Positions 1 through 7,254 of a DNA stretch of 22,292 nucleotides are shown here, one piece after another. The notes under the pieces are model-generated. The model ran no database searches, was not told the DNA's origin, and saw only the letters and a program-made list of their open reading frames with translations. The translations under genes and the position numbers were made by a program. This DNA is from JAKEGN01 sp964465665 (GTDB lineage: Bacteria > Pseudomonadota > Gammaproteobacteria > Steroidobacterales > Woeseiaceae): NCBI GenBank assembly GCA_964465665.1, contig CAYXKM010000025.1:1-22292 (forward strand), read 5' to 3'. How positions within the stretch are numbered: the stretch's first letter is position 1; every line of letters begins with the position of its first letter.

Positions 1-147
1 CTCCCTTCTCCCTTCTCTCTCTCTCTATCTCTTCTCTCCCCCCACTTCCACAAATCCGCATCCCTGACGGATCCAATACTTTCCCCGCCGCGTATATATC
101 AATCAGGTATCTTTTAAACCGCTAGCAGGCTGTTGGAAAACACCCTG
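1..147. other. Non-coding left edge with polypyrimidine tract
   Basis: No credible gene is visible here. Bases 1-50 are almost purely C and T on the + strand (CTCCCTTCTC-type runs), unlike the mixed composition of the rest of the window. This could be a natural homopurine/homopyrimidine tract or a low-quality contig end. Bases 90-120 are AT-richer (TATATATC, CTTTTAAACC). The right end holds the hairpin at 122-151, which overlaps the stop codon of the next gene on the - strand. Confidence 0.5.
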
Positions 148-151
148 CTAG
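122..151 (-). terminator. Strong hairpin at the 3' end of the PSD-like gene, possible terminator
   Basis: CTAGCAGG (122-129) pairs perfectly with CCTGCTAG (144-151). An inner TGTT/AACA stem (131-134 with 139-142) closes on GGAA, with a single C-C mismatch between the two stems. The - strand gene's stop codon lies inside the right arm. The sequence downstream on the - strand is GCGGTTTAAAAG, so there is no clean U-tract. It may be a weak intrinsic terminator or a 3'-end-stabilising hairpin. A mobile-element end is possible, but no transposase is in view. Confidence 0.4.
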
Positions 152-774
152 GGGTGAGGCAAGGTGCCGAGCATATCGGTGCCTGCGCGGAGCCGCTGCC
201 CGGAAGTGACCTGGATCTGGCTGTTAAGCGGCAAATGGACTTCGGCAAAACGCGTCAGTCGCAGATACGCGCATCGCTGACCCTGGCCGACACGCTCGCC
301 GTAGCGCGGGAATGCACGCGGCACGAGCCCAAAACGATAACCGAAAAATCGCAACAACACGTCATCGCCTTCATCCGTACGAATCCAGAGCCCTGGATGC
401 CCGGCAGTCCGATCCGCCCCACGCGTACTGCGGGCCGGATCGAGTACCGATCCTTCGACAGGACTTCGCGCCGTGTAGGTTCCGCGAACATCCACGCGAA
501 TGATGATCTTGTGCGCCGGAGATCCATTGACGCTGTCGTTGGTCACTGTCACCTCGGCAACGACTCCATCGACCGGGCTGACGGCCGCCAATGGATGCGC
601 CGGCACAAGGCGATACGGATCGCGAAACAGGAAGTACAGCGCAACTGAAAGTATTGCGGCCGGAATCGCTACGATCCAGATTTCATAGTACGAACACAGG
701 CCCGTAATGACAATTGCCAGAAGAAGAATCGGAATGCCTTCCCGGGCAACCAAAGGATATCGCCGTCCTCTCAA
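148..774 (-). CDS. Phosphatidylserine decarboxylase-like membrane protein, probably catalytically altered
   Basis: Seen: about 208 aa, two adjacent hydrophobic segments (about residues 14-28 and 31-50), then a soluble domain with the PSD-family motif SPVDG (66-70), DVRGTYTARSPVEG (95-108) and a C-terminal hairpin region ending SGQRLRAGTDMLG. Known: PSD proenzymes self-cleave at a Gly-Ser (FGSR or LGST) to make the pyruvoyl group, and carry a DVH-type His. Here the aligned cleavage site reads LRLTRFAEVHLP (171-182), with no Gly-Ser, and DVH is DVR. Inferred: either a non-decarboxylating paralogue or one with unusual chemistry. Start: the frame is open to an ATG at 861, but the first 29 residues are not protein-like and overlap the proS promoter region. 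The TTG at 774 has an AGGAAG Shine-Dalgarno 7 nt upstream and is preferred. It is divergent from proS. Confidence 0.75.
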   Translation of the reverse strand: MRGRRYPLVAREGIPILLLAIVITGLCSYYEIWIVAIPAAILSVALYFLFRDPYRLVPAHPLAAVSPVDGVVAEVTVTNDSVNGSPAHKIIIRVDVRGTYTARSPVEGSVLDPARSTRGADRTAGHPGLWIRTDEGDDVLLRFFGYRFGLVPRAFPRYGERVGQGQRCAYLRLTRFAEVHLPLNSQIQVTSGQRLRAGTDMLGTLPHP

Positions 775-878
775 AATCAGTCTTCCTGTTTTGTGCCGGA
801 AATCTGCCTTGCAAATTCGCGGGTCGTGACGGGCGTCGTGTAGAATACCGCCGCCATTCAAACCGGATCAGAATATAC

Positions 879-2585
879 ATGCGTTTCACCGATTTTGGGC
901 TGACCACGCTGAAAGAAGTCCCGGCCGAGGCAGAAATTGTCAGCCATCAGCTGATGCTGCGCGCCGGTCTCATTCGCCGCCTTGCGTCGGGACTTTTCAC
1001 CTGGATGCCACTCGGACTCAGGGTCCTGCGGAAGGTCGAAAATATAGTCCGGGAGGAAATGAACCGGGCCGGGGCTCTGGAACTGTTGATGCCTGCCGTT
1101 CAGCCGGCGGAATTGTGGCAGGAATCGGGACGGTGGGACCAGTACGGCCACCTGTTGTTGCGCATGCGGGACCGCCACGAGCGCGACTACTGCTTCGGTC
1201 CGACCCATGAAGAGGTGATAACCGATATCGCACGGCGGGAACTTCGCAGCTACAAACAGCTACCCGTCAACTTCTACCAGATTCAGACCAAATTCCGGGA
1301 CGAAATTCGTCCGAGATTCGGTGTCATGCGAGCGCGTGAATTCATCATGAAAGATGCATATTCATTTCACGTTGACCAGGCGTCTCTCGAAGAGGGATAC
1401 CGGAAAATGCACGCGGCTTACACGGCGATATTCCAGCGACTCGGCCTGCGTTTTCGCGTCGTGGACGCAGACAGCGGCGAAATCGGCGGCAGTCGCTCTC
1501 AGGAATTTCACGTGCTCGCCGATTCGGGCGAGGATGCGATCGCCTGGAGCGAGCAGGACAACTACGCATCGAATATCGAGACTGCGGCAACATTGCCGCC
1601 CGACGGCAATGCGGTGCCGCCAGCGGCTACGCTCGAAAAAGTGAAGACGCCCGGCGCGAAGACTGTTGGTGAGCTCGCGCGGATGCTCGACTTGCCGCCG
1701 GCACGAATCGTCAAGACCCTGCTGGTCGACGGAACGGACCAGCCGGTTGCGCTGATCGTGCGCGGGGATCACGAGTTGAACACGATCAAGGCGGAAAAGA
1801 TTGCGGGTGTCGCCAAACCACTGCGCATGGCCGACGCCGAAACCGTACGAAAGGCTACTGGATGTCTGCCGGGATTTGTCGGGCCGATAGGCCTGACCAT
1901 ACCGACCTATTTCGATCATGCGGTTCGCGTAATGTCCGATTTCGTCTGCGGCGCAAACCAAAAGGACGTGCATTGGACCGGCGTGAATTTCGGTCGCGAC
2001 CTGCGTCTCGGTGAGACCTTTGATTTGCGTAACGTAGTAGAGGGCGACAAGGTGCCCGGCGGCAACGGCACATTGACCATCGCCCGCGGCATCGAAGTAG
2101 GACACATTTTTCAGCTTGGTACGAAGTACAGTGAGTCGATGAAAGCCACGGTGCAGGATCAGGACGGCAGGGACGTCGCCATGGCCATGGGCTGTTACGG
2201 CATCGGCATAACCAGGATAGTCGGTGCAGCCATCGAACAGAACCACGACGACAAAGGCATCATCTGGCCCGAACCCCTCGCGCCGTTCGATGTCGCATTG
2301 ATACCCATCAATATGCAGCGCTCCGAGGCACTGCGCGCCGCTTGCGAAAACTTGTACACGGAACTTGAGCAGCTCGGTCTCAGTGTCCTGTTCGACGACC
2401 GGGATGCACGTCCTGGTGTAAAATTCGCAGACGCTGACCTGATTGGCATTCCACACCGCGTCGTCATAAGCGACCGGAGTCTCGAAGCCGGTGAGCTCGA
2501 ATACCGGCACCGCCGCGACTCCGAGTCACAGATGCTGAAACGTGATGCCGCTCTCGCACTGCTGCGGACTTCGACGCTAAGCTGA
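879..2585 (+). CDS. proS: Prolyl-tRNA synthetase (bacterial type, with editing domain)
   Basis: Charges tRNA-Pro with proline in the cytoplasm. The 568-residue product matches the usual length (E. coli about 572). Class II motifs are visible: a motif 1 region near residues 40-60, GPTHEE around 107-112, and a motif 2 region FRDEIRPRFGVMRAREF around 136-152. A YbaK-like INS editing domain (about 230-385, containing ARIVKTLLV and a GANQKD segment) sits between motifs 2 and 3, as in bacterial ProRS; it hydrolyses mischarged Ala-tRNA-Pro. The C-terminal anticodon-binding domain covers about 460-568. The frame is open upstream to 714, but the ATG at 879 begins the canonical MRFTDFGLTTLKE N-terminus. 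A -10-like TAGAAT lies at 841-846 without a convincing -35. The next gene follows after 31 bp on the same strand. Confidence 0.97.
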   Translation: MRFTDFGLTTLKEVPAEAEIVSHQLMLRAGLIRRLASGLFTWMPLGLRVLRKVENIVREEMNRAGALELLMPAVQPAELWQESGRWDQYGHLLLRMRDRHERDYCFGPTHEEVITDIARRELRSYKQLPVNFYQIQTKFRDEIRPRFGVMRAREFIMKDAYSFHVDQASLEEGYRKMHAAYTAIFQRLGLRFRVVDADSGEIGGSRSQEFHVLADSGEDAIAWSEQDNYASNIETAATLPPDGNAVPPAATLEKVKTPGAKTVGELARMLDLPPARIVKTLLVDGTDQPVALIVRGDHELNTIKAEKIAGVAKPLRMADAETVRKATGCLPGFVGPIGLTIPTYFDHAVRVMSDFVCGANQKDVHWTGVNFGRDLRLGETFDLRNVVEGDKVPGGNGTLTIARGIEVGHIFQLGTKYSESMKATVQDQDGRDVAMAMGCYGIGITRIVGAAIEQNHDDKGIIWPEPLAPFDVALIPINMQRSEALRAACENLYTELEQLGLSVLFDDRDARPGVKFADADLIGIPHRVVISDRSLEAGELEYRHRRDSESQMLKRDAALALLRTSTLS

Positions 2586-2616
2586 GCCGGTTTCGACAGC
2601 GGGGTTACCGTTCGGT

Positions 2617-3189
2617 ATGAAAAGACTGATGATGCACCTGGCCCTGCTTGCTCTGCTGCTTTCCGCAGCACGATTCGCAGTGGCACAGGAAGCACCGGAT
2701 CCAAAATTGCGCGAGCTGCTGAGAGCGGTAGCGTCCGAGGCCGACAGCTTCGACGATCATTACGCTGCACAGGTTTGGCTGACCGATATGTCTTCCCGTC
2801 TCGAAAGACAAGTTGTGGACCCCGAAGAGCGACTCCGGATATTGAACCGTGTGCATTACGAAGCGACGCGACGGGACCTGCCACCGGAGCTGGTGTTGGC
2901 AGTTATCGATGTCGAAAGCAACTTTGACCGTTACGCCATTTCAGTTGCCGGCGCACGAGGGCTGATGCAGGTCATGCCCTTCTGGACGTCCGAAATCGGC
3001 CGCCCTAATGACAACCTGATTCACATCGACACCAATGTCCGGTACGGCTGCACGATATTGAAATACTATCTCGACATGGAAAACGGCAGTTACGGTCCCG
3101 CGCTGGCGCGATATAACGGCAGTCGCGGCCAGCGCAAGTATCCGAACAAGGTACTCGATAAACTGCGCCTGAAATGGTATCGGATCTGA
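2617..3189 (+). CDS. Secreted lytic transglycosylase (SLT domain)
   Basis: 190 aa. The N-terminus is a signal peptide (hydrophobic 7-22, AVA cleavage site near 23). The SLT fold contains the catalytic Glu (E100 in VIDVESNFD), GLMQVMP (115-121) and ALARYNGS (162-169), which are diagnostic of family 1 lytic transglycosylases of the Slt/MltC/MltE type. These cleave peptidoglycan glycan strands in the periplasm to give 1,6-anhydromuramic acid. There is no lipobox, so it is probably soluble rather than a lipoprotein. It is much shorter than Slt70, with a short helical N-domain (25-80) before the catalytic part. Likely co-transcribed with proS. Its TGA ends exactly where the convergent acylphosphatase gene's stop begins (TGATCA, 3187-3192). 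The family is certain; the subfamily is not. Confidence 0.93.
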   Translation: MKRLMMHLALLALLLSAARFAVAQEAPDPKLRELLRAVASEADSFDDHYAAQVWLTDMSSRLERQVVDPEERLRILNRVHYEATRRDLPPELVLAVIDVESNFDRYAISVAGARGLMQVMPFWTSEIGRPNDNLIHIDTNVRYGCTILKYYLDMENGSYGPALARYNGSRGQRKYPNKVLDKLRLKWYRI

Positions 3190-3474
3190 TCACGACGTAC
3201 GGAACGAATCCGGCACCGGGTCATCCGCGGGCTCGTCGTGAACGCCGTCCACCTTGGCCATTCGCGGCCCCCTCTGCAGCCAGATACGCATTGATTCAAT
3301 CGCGGTTGCATTGCCGCAGGCGAGCACCTCGACACTGCCATCCGGCAAGTTGATGGCATGGCCGGTCAGGCCGAGACGCTCAGCAAAATCACGGGTGCTG
3401 GCGCGAAAGAACACGCCTTGCACTTTGCCGCGCACTATGAAGCGCCGGCACTGATCCGGCAGCTTATCGGTCAC
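3190..3474 (-). CDS. acyP: Acylphosphatase
   Basis: 94 aa, the normal length for this family. It hydrolyses carboxyl-phosphate bonds in small acyl phosphates in the cytoplasm. Key features: VRGKVQGVFFR with the phosphate-binding Arg at R24, and the catalytic Asn at N42 in HAINLPDGSVEV. The remaining alpha/beta fold is normal, with RGPRMAKVDGV near the C-terminus. It lies 39 bp downstream of the DUF4398 lipoprotein gene on the same strand and probably shares its transcript. It is convergent with the lytic transglycosylase gene with no intergenic base. Confidence 0.95.
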   Translation of the reverse strand: MTDKLPDQCRRFIVRGKVQGVFFRASTRDFAERLGLTGHAINLPDGSVEVLACGNATAIESMRIWLQRGPRMAKVDGVHDEPADDPVPDSFRTS

Positions 3475-3513
3475 GGAGCAAGCGGTGATGGCTGGGCGTC
3501 GGCCGACGCACCG

Positions 3514-3855
3514 TCAATGCTGTTCCGGCGGTTCCACCGTCGCCAGCGCATTCAGGGCTTTTGCCTTCGCCTGCAACGCGTCGCGTCGCGCCTGCGAGTA
3601 TGCGCGTCCGGCGAGATTCTTTTCGGCACTCTCGAGCAAGGCTTCTGCCGCGCTGAGGTCGTCCGGTGCCGCCGTCGCTGCTCCGGCCTCCCTGGCAATC
3701 GAAATCGCCTGGCGGGCGTCGCTCATCTCCTGCACCGGCGGACCGGATTCGCAACCGGCGCCCAGTATCAGCAGCGTCATTGCGACGAAAGCAGGAGGTA
3801 TTCGGGACGTTGACACAGCGGTTCGGAAGGCACCTGGTGAAAGGCCGGGACGCAT
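3514..3855 (-). CDS. Small lipoprotein, DUF4398-like
   Basis: 113 aa. A hydrophobic stretch (23-32) ends in lipobox LGAGC with the lipidation Cys at C35, followed by a mature part of about 78 residues that is helical and Ala/Glu-rich (ARQAISIAREAGA, LSAAEALLESAEKNL, ARRDALQAKAKAL). This two-helix pattern fits DUF4398-type envelope lipoproteins, whose role is unknown. Start uncertain: the ATG at 3855 gives a long 34-residue signal and sits only 6 nt after the predicted -10. An in-frame GTG at 3816 would give a more usual 21-residue signal. Acylphosphatase lies downstream. Confidence 0.72.
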   Translation of the reverse strand: MRPGLSPGAFRTAVSTSRIPPAFVAMTLLILGAGCESGPPVQEMSDARQAISIAREAGAATAAPDDLSAAEALLESAEKNLAGRAYSQARRDALQAKAKALNALATVEPPEQH

Positions 3856-3861
3856 CCGGTA

Positions 3862-3891
3862 ACGCTAGCAAGCGGCCCGCCAGACAGTCAA
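3862..3891 (-). promoter_or_regulatory. Predicted sigma70 promoter for DUF4398 lipoprotein-acyP
   Basis: On the - strand, TTGACT (3891-3886) is followed after 18 bp by TAGCGT (3867-3862). The -35 is strong and the -10 weak. Transcription would start at about the annotated ATG (3855), implying a leaderless mRNA or use of the downstream GTG at 3816. Confidence 0.4.
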
Positions 3892-3906
3892 GCCGGCCCC
3901 TGGGGC

Positions 3907-3935
3907 CTGACGACTGCCACAGCGGCTGCTAGAGT
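3907..3935 (+). promoter_or_regulatory. Predicted sigma70 promoter for arsC-wrbA
   Basis: CTGACG (3907-3912), a 17-bp spacer and TAGAGT (3930-3935). This would start transcription near 3942, about 28 nt before the arsC ATG. It lies back to back with the predicted lipoprotein promoter. Confidence 0.4.
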
Positions 3936-3969
3936 TGGCTGCCGAGAATTGATCAACAGGAACCGCAAG

Positions 3970-4326
3970 ATGCCTGTCGCCGTTACCATTTATCACAATC
4001 CGGAATGCTCCAAGTCACGGAAAACATTGGAGTTAATACGGAAAAGCGGCATCGAGCCGACGATTGTCGAGTACCTCCGGAACCCGCCGCCGGCCGCAAC
4101 CATCCTAAAACTCGCTGCCTGGCTGGGCGTAGGCGTTGCCGACCTGCTGCGGACCTCCGATGGCGACGAGGCGGATGAAACGCTTTCGCTCAACGAACAG
4201 TCGCTCGCACGCTGGCTCGAGGATAACCCGGCATCGCTGCAACGCCCGATCGTGGTCGACGAAACTCACGCCAGGGGCTGCATTGGCCGGCCGCCTGAAA
4301 ACGTGCTTGCGTTATTGCGGCAATGA
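3970..4326 (+). CDS. arsC: ArsC-family (YfgD-like) thiol reductase
   Basis: 118 aa, thioredoxin-like fold of the glutaredoxin-dependent arsenate reductase family. The nucleophilic Cys is C13 in NPECSKSR. Arg residues expected to bind the oxyanion are present at R61 (LLRTSDGDE), R92 (LQRPIVV) and R106 (IGRPPE). The length matches E. coli YfgD (119) better than ArsC proper (141). There is no ars operon here: as in E. coli, the gene lies beside hda, so real arsenate reduction is uncertain. The ATG at 3970 is chosen because AGGAA lies about 8 nt upstream; the frame opens at a TTG at 3949. It overlaps wrbA by 4 bp (ATGA). Confidence 0.9.
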   Translation: MPVAVTIYHNPECSKSRKTLELIRKSGIEPTIVEYLRNPPPAATILKLAAWLGVGVADLLRTSDGDEADETLSLNEQSLARWLEDNPASLQRPIVVDETHARGCIGRPPENVLALLRQ

Positions 4327-4922
4327 TCGAAATTCTGGTCCTTTACTATTCTCGCTACGGAACAACCGAAGCGCTGGCACGCGAAATCTGCATGGGCGTC
4401 GATTCGGTCGCCGGTGCTGCAGCCAGGCTCAGAACGGTGCCACCGGTTTCGGCGACAAGCGAAGCCGTCGACGACCCGATTCCGCCCAGCGGGCCGCCGT
4501 ACGCGAGCAACGACGATCTCACCGAATGTGCCGGACTGCTGCTCGGGAGCCCCACCCGCTTCGGCAATATGGCGGCGCCGTTGAAATACTTTCTCGACGG
4601 CACTGCAAGCCTTTGGCTGAGCGGCGCCCTGAGTGGTAAACCGGCGGGGTTGTTCTGTTCAACGTCGACGCCGCACGGCGGCCAGGAGTCCACCTTGCTC
4701 AGCATGGCAATTCCCTTGCTTCATCATGGCATGTTGATCACAGGCATACCTTTTACGGAGCCTGAGTTGAGTTCGACAACTACGGGCGGATCGCCGTACG
4801 GCGCCACTCACATTTCCTGGAATCGCAAACCCGATGCATTGTCTGCGGATGAGAAATCCCTGGCGCGCAAATTGGGCGCGCGCGTGGCCGAAACGGCGCT
4901 GAAACTTGGGCTTGGTTCATGA
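4323..4922 (+). CDS. wrbA: WrbA-type NAD(P)H:quinone oxidoreductase
   Basis: 199 aa flavodoxin-like protein, normal WrbA length. It binds FMN and reduces quinones by two electrons, which limits redox stress. The FMN phosphate loop is SRYGTTEALA (10-19). The WrbA-specific segments GSPTRFGNMAAPLKYFLD, STSTPHGGQESTLLSM and GGSPYGATH (quinone/FMN-site loops) are intact. It is translationally coupled to arsC through ATGA, suggesting a thiol/quinone redox pair. Its 3' end overlaps the convergent hda stop by 6 bp (TCATGA, 4917-4922). Confidence 0.95.
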   Translation: MIEILVLYYSRYGTTEALAREICMGVDSVAGAAARLRTVPPVSATSEAVDDPIPPSGPPYASNDDLTECAGLLLGSPTRFGNMAAPLKYFLDGTASLWLSGALSGKPAGLFCSTSTPHGGQESTLLSMAIPLLHHGMLITGIPFTEPELSSTTTGGSPYGATHISWNRKPDALSADEKSLARKLGARVAETALKLGLGS

Positions 4923-5597
4923 ACCGATGACATCGCGCACAAACGGAATGGTCAGGCGCCGTTGTGTGCGAAGAGCCTCGGCATCCAGCCGGTCCAGCAA
5001 CTCATAGAGACTGCCCATATCGCGGCGTGTTCTCGATATCAGGTAGCTCGCGGTGTCGGCCGGCAAATCGAGACCGCGATGCCTCGCGCGCAGTTGCAAC
5101 GCCTGCACCCGGTCGCCTTCGGTCAACGACTGCAATTGAAAGACCGGCAGCAACGACATGCGACTGCGAAGGTCGGCAAGCTGCAGAGCACTCTCGCGCG
5201 GAGCGACGTCCGATGCGACCAGCAGCAGCCCGCCGCTATCCTGCAACTGGTTAAAAAGAGTGAACAGCGCCAGTTCCCATACCGGGTCGCGGGCAACCGC
5301 TTCGATATCGTCCAGGCAGACGCAATGCCGCAAAGCGAGGCCCTCGATGATGCCGGCGCCGCCCTTCACGAATTCGCGTAGCGGTACGTAAATCGAACGA
5401 TCGCCAAGACGGGCGCACACGGCTTGCAGGAGGTGGCTTTTCCCGCTCGTTGCCTTTCCCCAGATCCAGCATCCCGTGTCCTGGCGGCCTGCAGCCAGGT
5501 CCATGAGGTAGGCCACGGCGGCTTCGTTGGATGCAGGCCAGAAACTCTCGAACACGGCATGATCCTGCAGCTGCAGGGGCAATGCCAGCTGGCTCAA
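4917..5597 (-). CDS. hda: DnaA regulatory inactivator Hda
   Basis: 226 aa AAA+ protein homologous to DnaA domain III. With the DNA-loaded sliding clamp it stimulates ATP hydrolysis on DnaA and stops over-initiation. Visible: an N-terminal clamp-binding motif QLALPL (3-8), Walker A GKATSGKS (47-54), Walker B CLDDIE (94-99), an Arg-containing LADLRSRM box (140-147) and a sensor 2 region RRDMGSLYELLDRLD near the C-terminus. It is the last gene of the operon; its ATG overlaps the perM stop (ATGA, 5594-5597). The arsC/hda/perM/purMN neighbourhood matches that of E. coli, which supports the assignment over DnaA or DnaC paralogues. Confidence 0.96.
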   Translation of the reverse strand: MSQLALPLQLQDHAVFESFWPASNEAAVAYLMDLAAGRQDTGCWIWGKATSGKSHLLQAVCARLGDRSIYVPLREFVKGGAGIIEGLALRHCVCLDDIEAVARDPVWELALFTLFNQLQDSGGLLLVASDVAPRESALQLADLRSRMSLLPVFQLQSLTEGDRVQALQLRARHRGLDLPADTASYLISRTRRDMGSLYELLDRLDAEALRTQRRLTIPFVRDVIGS

Positions 5598-6670
5598 CTG
5601 AGGGTCTCCGAAGGGTGCGGCTCCACAGGCGCGGCAGGCCTTTCCGCAAGGTATTTTTCGTACGCGAAGCGTACCAGTACCGACAACATCGCGGCGGCCG
5701 GCAGTGCCAGCAAAATGCCGAAAAAGCCGAATAGCTGCCCGCCGGCGGCGATGGCGAAAATGACGATGACCGGATGCAGCCCGATGCGGTCACCCACGAG
5801 CTTCGGCGTGAGTACGGAACCTTCGATGAACTGCGCTATGGTGAAAGTGGCGACGACGCCGACCAGCCGGAGCAATGGGTCGGGTTCGAGCACGACGGTC
5901 AGCCCCGCGAGCACGATTCCGAAGACGAAACCCAGGTACGGTACGAAACTGACCAGACCGGACACGACACCGATGGCAATGGCGAATTTCAATCCCACCA
6001 GGCTCAGGCCGACCGAGTAAATGACTCCGAGGGCCAGCATGACAAGGATCTGTCCGCGAAGGAATGCGCCGAGCACTTCATCGGTTTCGCGTGCAAGACG
6101 AAAGACCGTGGCCCGGCTGGCCGAAGGCACGACCGCTGCAAGTCGCGAAACGATGAAATCCCAGTCACGCAGCATGTAAAAGGTAAGGATCGGAACCAGG
6201 AACAGGCTGATGACCGCCGCGGCCAGCGCACCACCGGATTTGCCAACGGATACCAGGATGGCGGTTCCCCAGTTGGCTGCCATATCGCTGTAGCGGGCAA
6301 GGAACGCCGCCACCCCGACGTCCTCGCCCGGTTCCGTGCCCAGGAAATCCCCGATACGCGGCAACCAGACCTGTTCGACCTTTGCGATGATCGACGGAAG
6401 CGCATCCAGCAGCGCAGTGATTTGCGTCCGGACCAGCGGCACGACGAGCATCACCAGCAAGCTGATGAAAATGAATGTCAGGAGAAACACGCAGATCACC
6501 GCAATGGTCCGCGGCATCTTTAAACGTTGCAGCCGGTCCGCGAGCGGATCGCCTATGTAAGCGAGCAGCGCACTGGCGACGAACGGCGTGAGGACAGGCG
6601 CCAGCAGATACAACAGCCAACCCGTCAGCGCAATGGCAATAAGCCAGCTCGAGCGATTGTCGTTCCTCAT
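5594..6670 (-). CDS. perM: AI-2E family / PerM-like membrane protein
   Basis: 358 aa polytopic inner-membrane protein with about 7-8 hydrophobic segments: two near the N-terminus, one after RLKMPRTI, a soluble loop of about 80 residues (about 95-150), then a C-terminal cluster. GLVSFVPYLGFVFGI, FIEGSVLTPKLVGDRIGLHPVIVIFA and GILLALPAAA are hallmark sequences of the PerM/TqsA/YdiK family. Some members export AI-2 or act as antiporters; the substrate here is unknown. The frame extends to an ATG at 6724, but the ATG at 6670 is preferred: it overlaps the upstream gene's stop as ATGA and gives the usual length (E. coli PerM about 353). Position beside hda matches E. coli. Confidence 0.93.
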   Translation of the reverse strand: MRNDNRSSWLIAIALTGWLLYLLAPVLTPFVASALLAYIGDPLADRLQRLKMPRTIAVICVFLLTFIFISLLVMLVVPLVRTQITALLDALPSIIAKVEQVWLPRIGDFLGTEPGEDVGVAAFLARYSDMAANWGTAILVSVGKSGGALAAAVISLFLVPILTFYMLRDWDFIVSRLAAVVPSASRATVFRLARETDEVLGAFLRGQILVMLALGVIYSVGLSLVGLKFAIAIGVVSGLVSFVPYLGFVFGIVLAGLTVVLEPDPLLRLVGVVATFTIAQFIEGSVLTPKLVGDRIGLHPVIVIFAIAAGGQLFGFFGILLALPAAAMLSVLVRFAYEKYLAERPAAPVEPHPSETLS

Positions 6671-7254
6671 TTCGTCATGCCCTGTTCGCTCTTGCTGCGC
6701 CGCGCACGCTGCGACCACGACCATACGTAATCGGTGCCGCTGATAACGACCGTTACCAGCACCGCCGCGCCGAGAACGACTATTGTTATCTCGTCCGGCC
6801 AGCCATAGCCCGCGCGACTCAGCACAAACAATACGAGAAAAAGTTCGAGAAGAGTATTCAGCTTGCTTACCTTGGTAGGCTCACCCTGCACCGGCCGGAT
6901 CAGGAAATTGTATGCCGTTGCTCCACCGATGATGACCACATCCCGCATTACGACGAGCATTGCAAGCCAGACAGGGATCAGACCCTGCATCGCGAGTGTG
7001 ACGAAGCATCCGGCAGCCAGCAGCTTGTCGGCAAGCGGATCCAGCAACGCTCCCAGTCGCGTGTTCCAGTTGAATGTCTTGGCGAGAAAGCCATCCAGCC
7101 CATCGGAGAATCCCGCGATAAAGAACAGCAGCAGTGCCAGGTCGTATCGCGCGCCGAGAATGTAACAAAGGATCGGCGCAATCAGAACGATGCGCAGCAG
7201 CGATATTGCGTTTGGTAACCAGCGCAGGTTCATGGGTTCCAGGCCTGTCGCCAT
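6667..7254 (-). CDS. CDP-alcohol phosphatidyltransferase (PgsA/cardiolipin-synthase type)
   Basis: 195 aa with about 5-6 membrane segments. The family active-site signature is present: D51, D54-G55, A58-K59, G68, D72, D76 (DGLDGFLAKTF...GALLDPLAD), with Lys where Arg is commonest. These enzymes transfer a phosphatidyl group from CDP-diacylglycerol to an alcohol in the inner membrane. Glycerol-3-phosphate (PgsA) or phosphatidylglycerol (cardiolipin synthase) are both possible acceptors, so no symbol is given. Start: the ATG at 7254 overlaps the DUF2066 stop as TAATG but lacks a visible Shine-Dalgarno. The ATG at 7233, which starts MNLRWLPN, is an alternative. It overlaps perM by 4 bp. Confidence 0.92.
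   Translation of the reverse strand: MATGLEPMNLRWLPNAISLLRIVLIAPILCYILGARYDLALLLFFIAGFSDGLDGFLAKTFNWNTRLGALLDPLADKLLAAGCFVTLAMQGLIPVWLAMLVVMRDVVIIGGATAYNFLIRPVQGEPTKVSKLNTLLELFLVLFVLSRAGYGWPDEITIVVLGAAVLVTVVISGTDYVWSWSQRARRSKSEQGMTK

Noticed and set aside
1362..2510. A 382-codon - strand open frame inside proS
   Set aside because: Fully antisense to an intact prolyl-tRNA synthetase with all motifs; no family features of its own.
3970..4922. Arsenic-resistance operon
   Set aside because: No arsR, arsB or acr3 gene is present, and the ArsC-like gene is YfgD-length beside hda as in E. coli; housekeeping is more likely.
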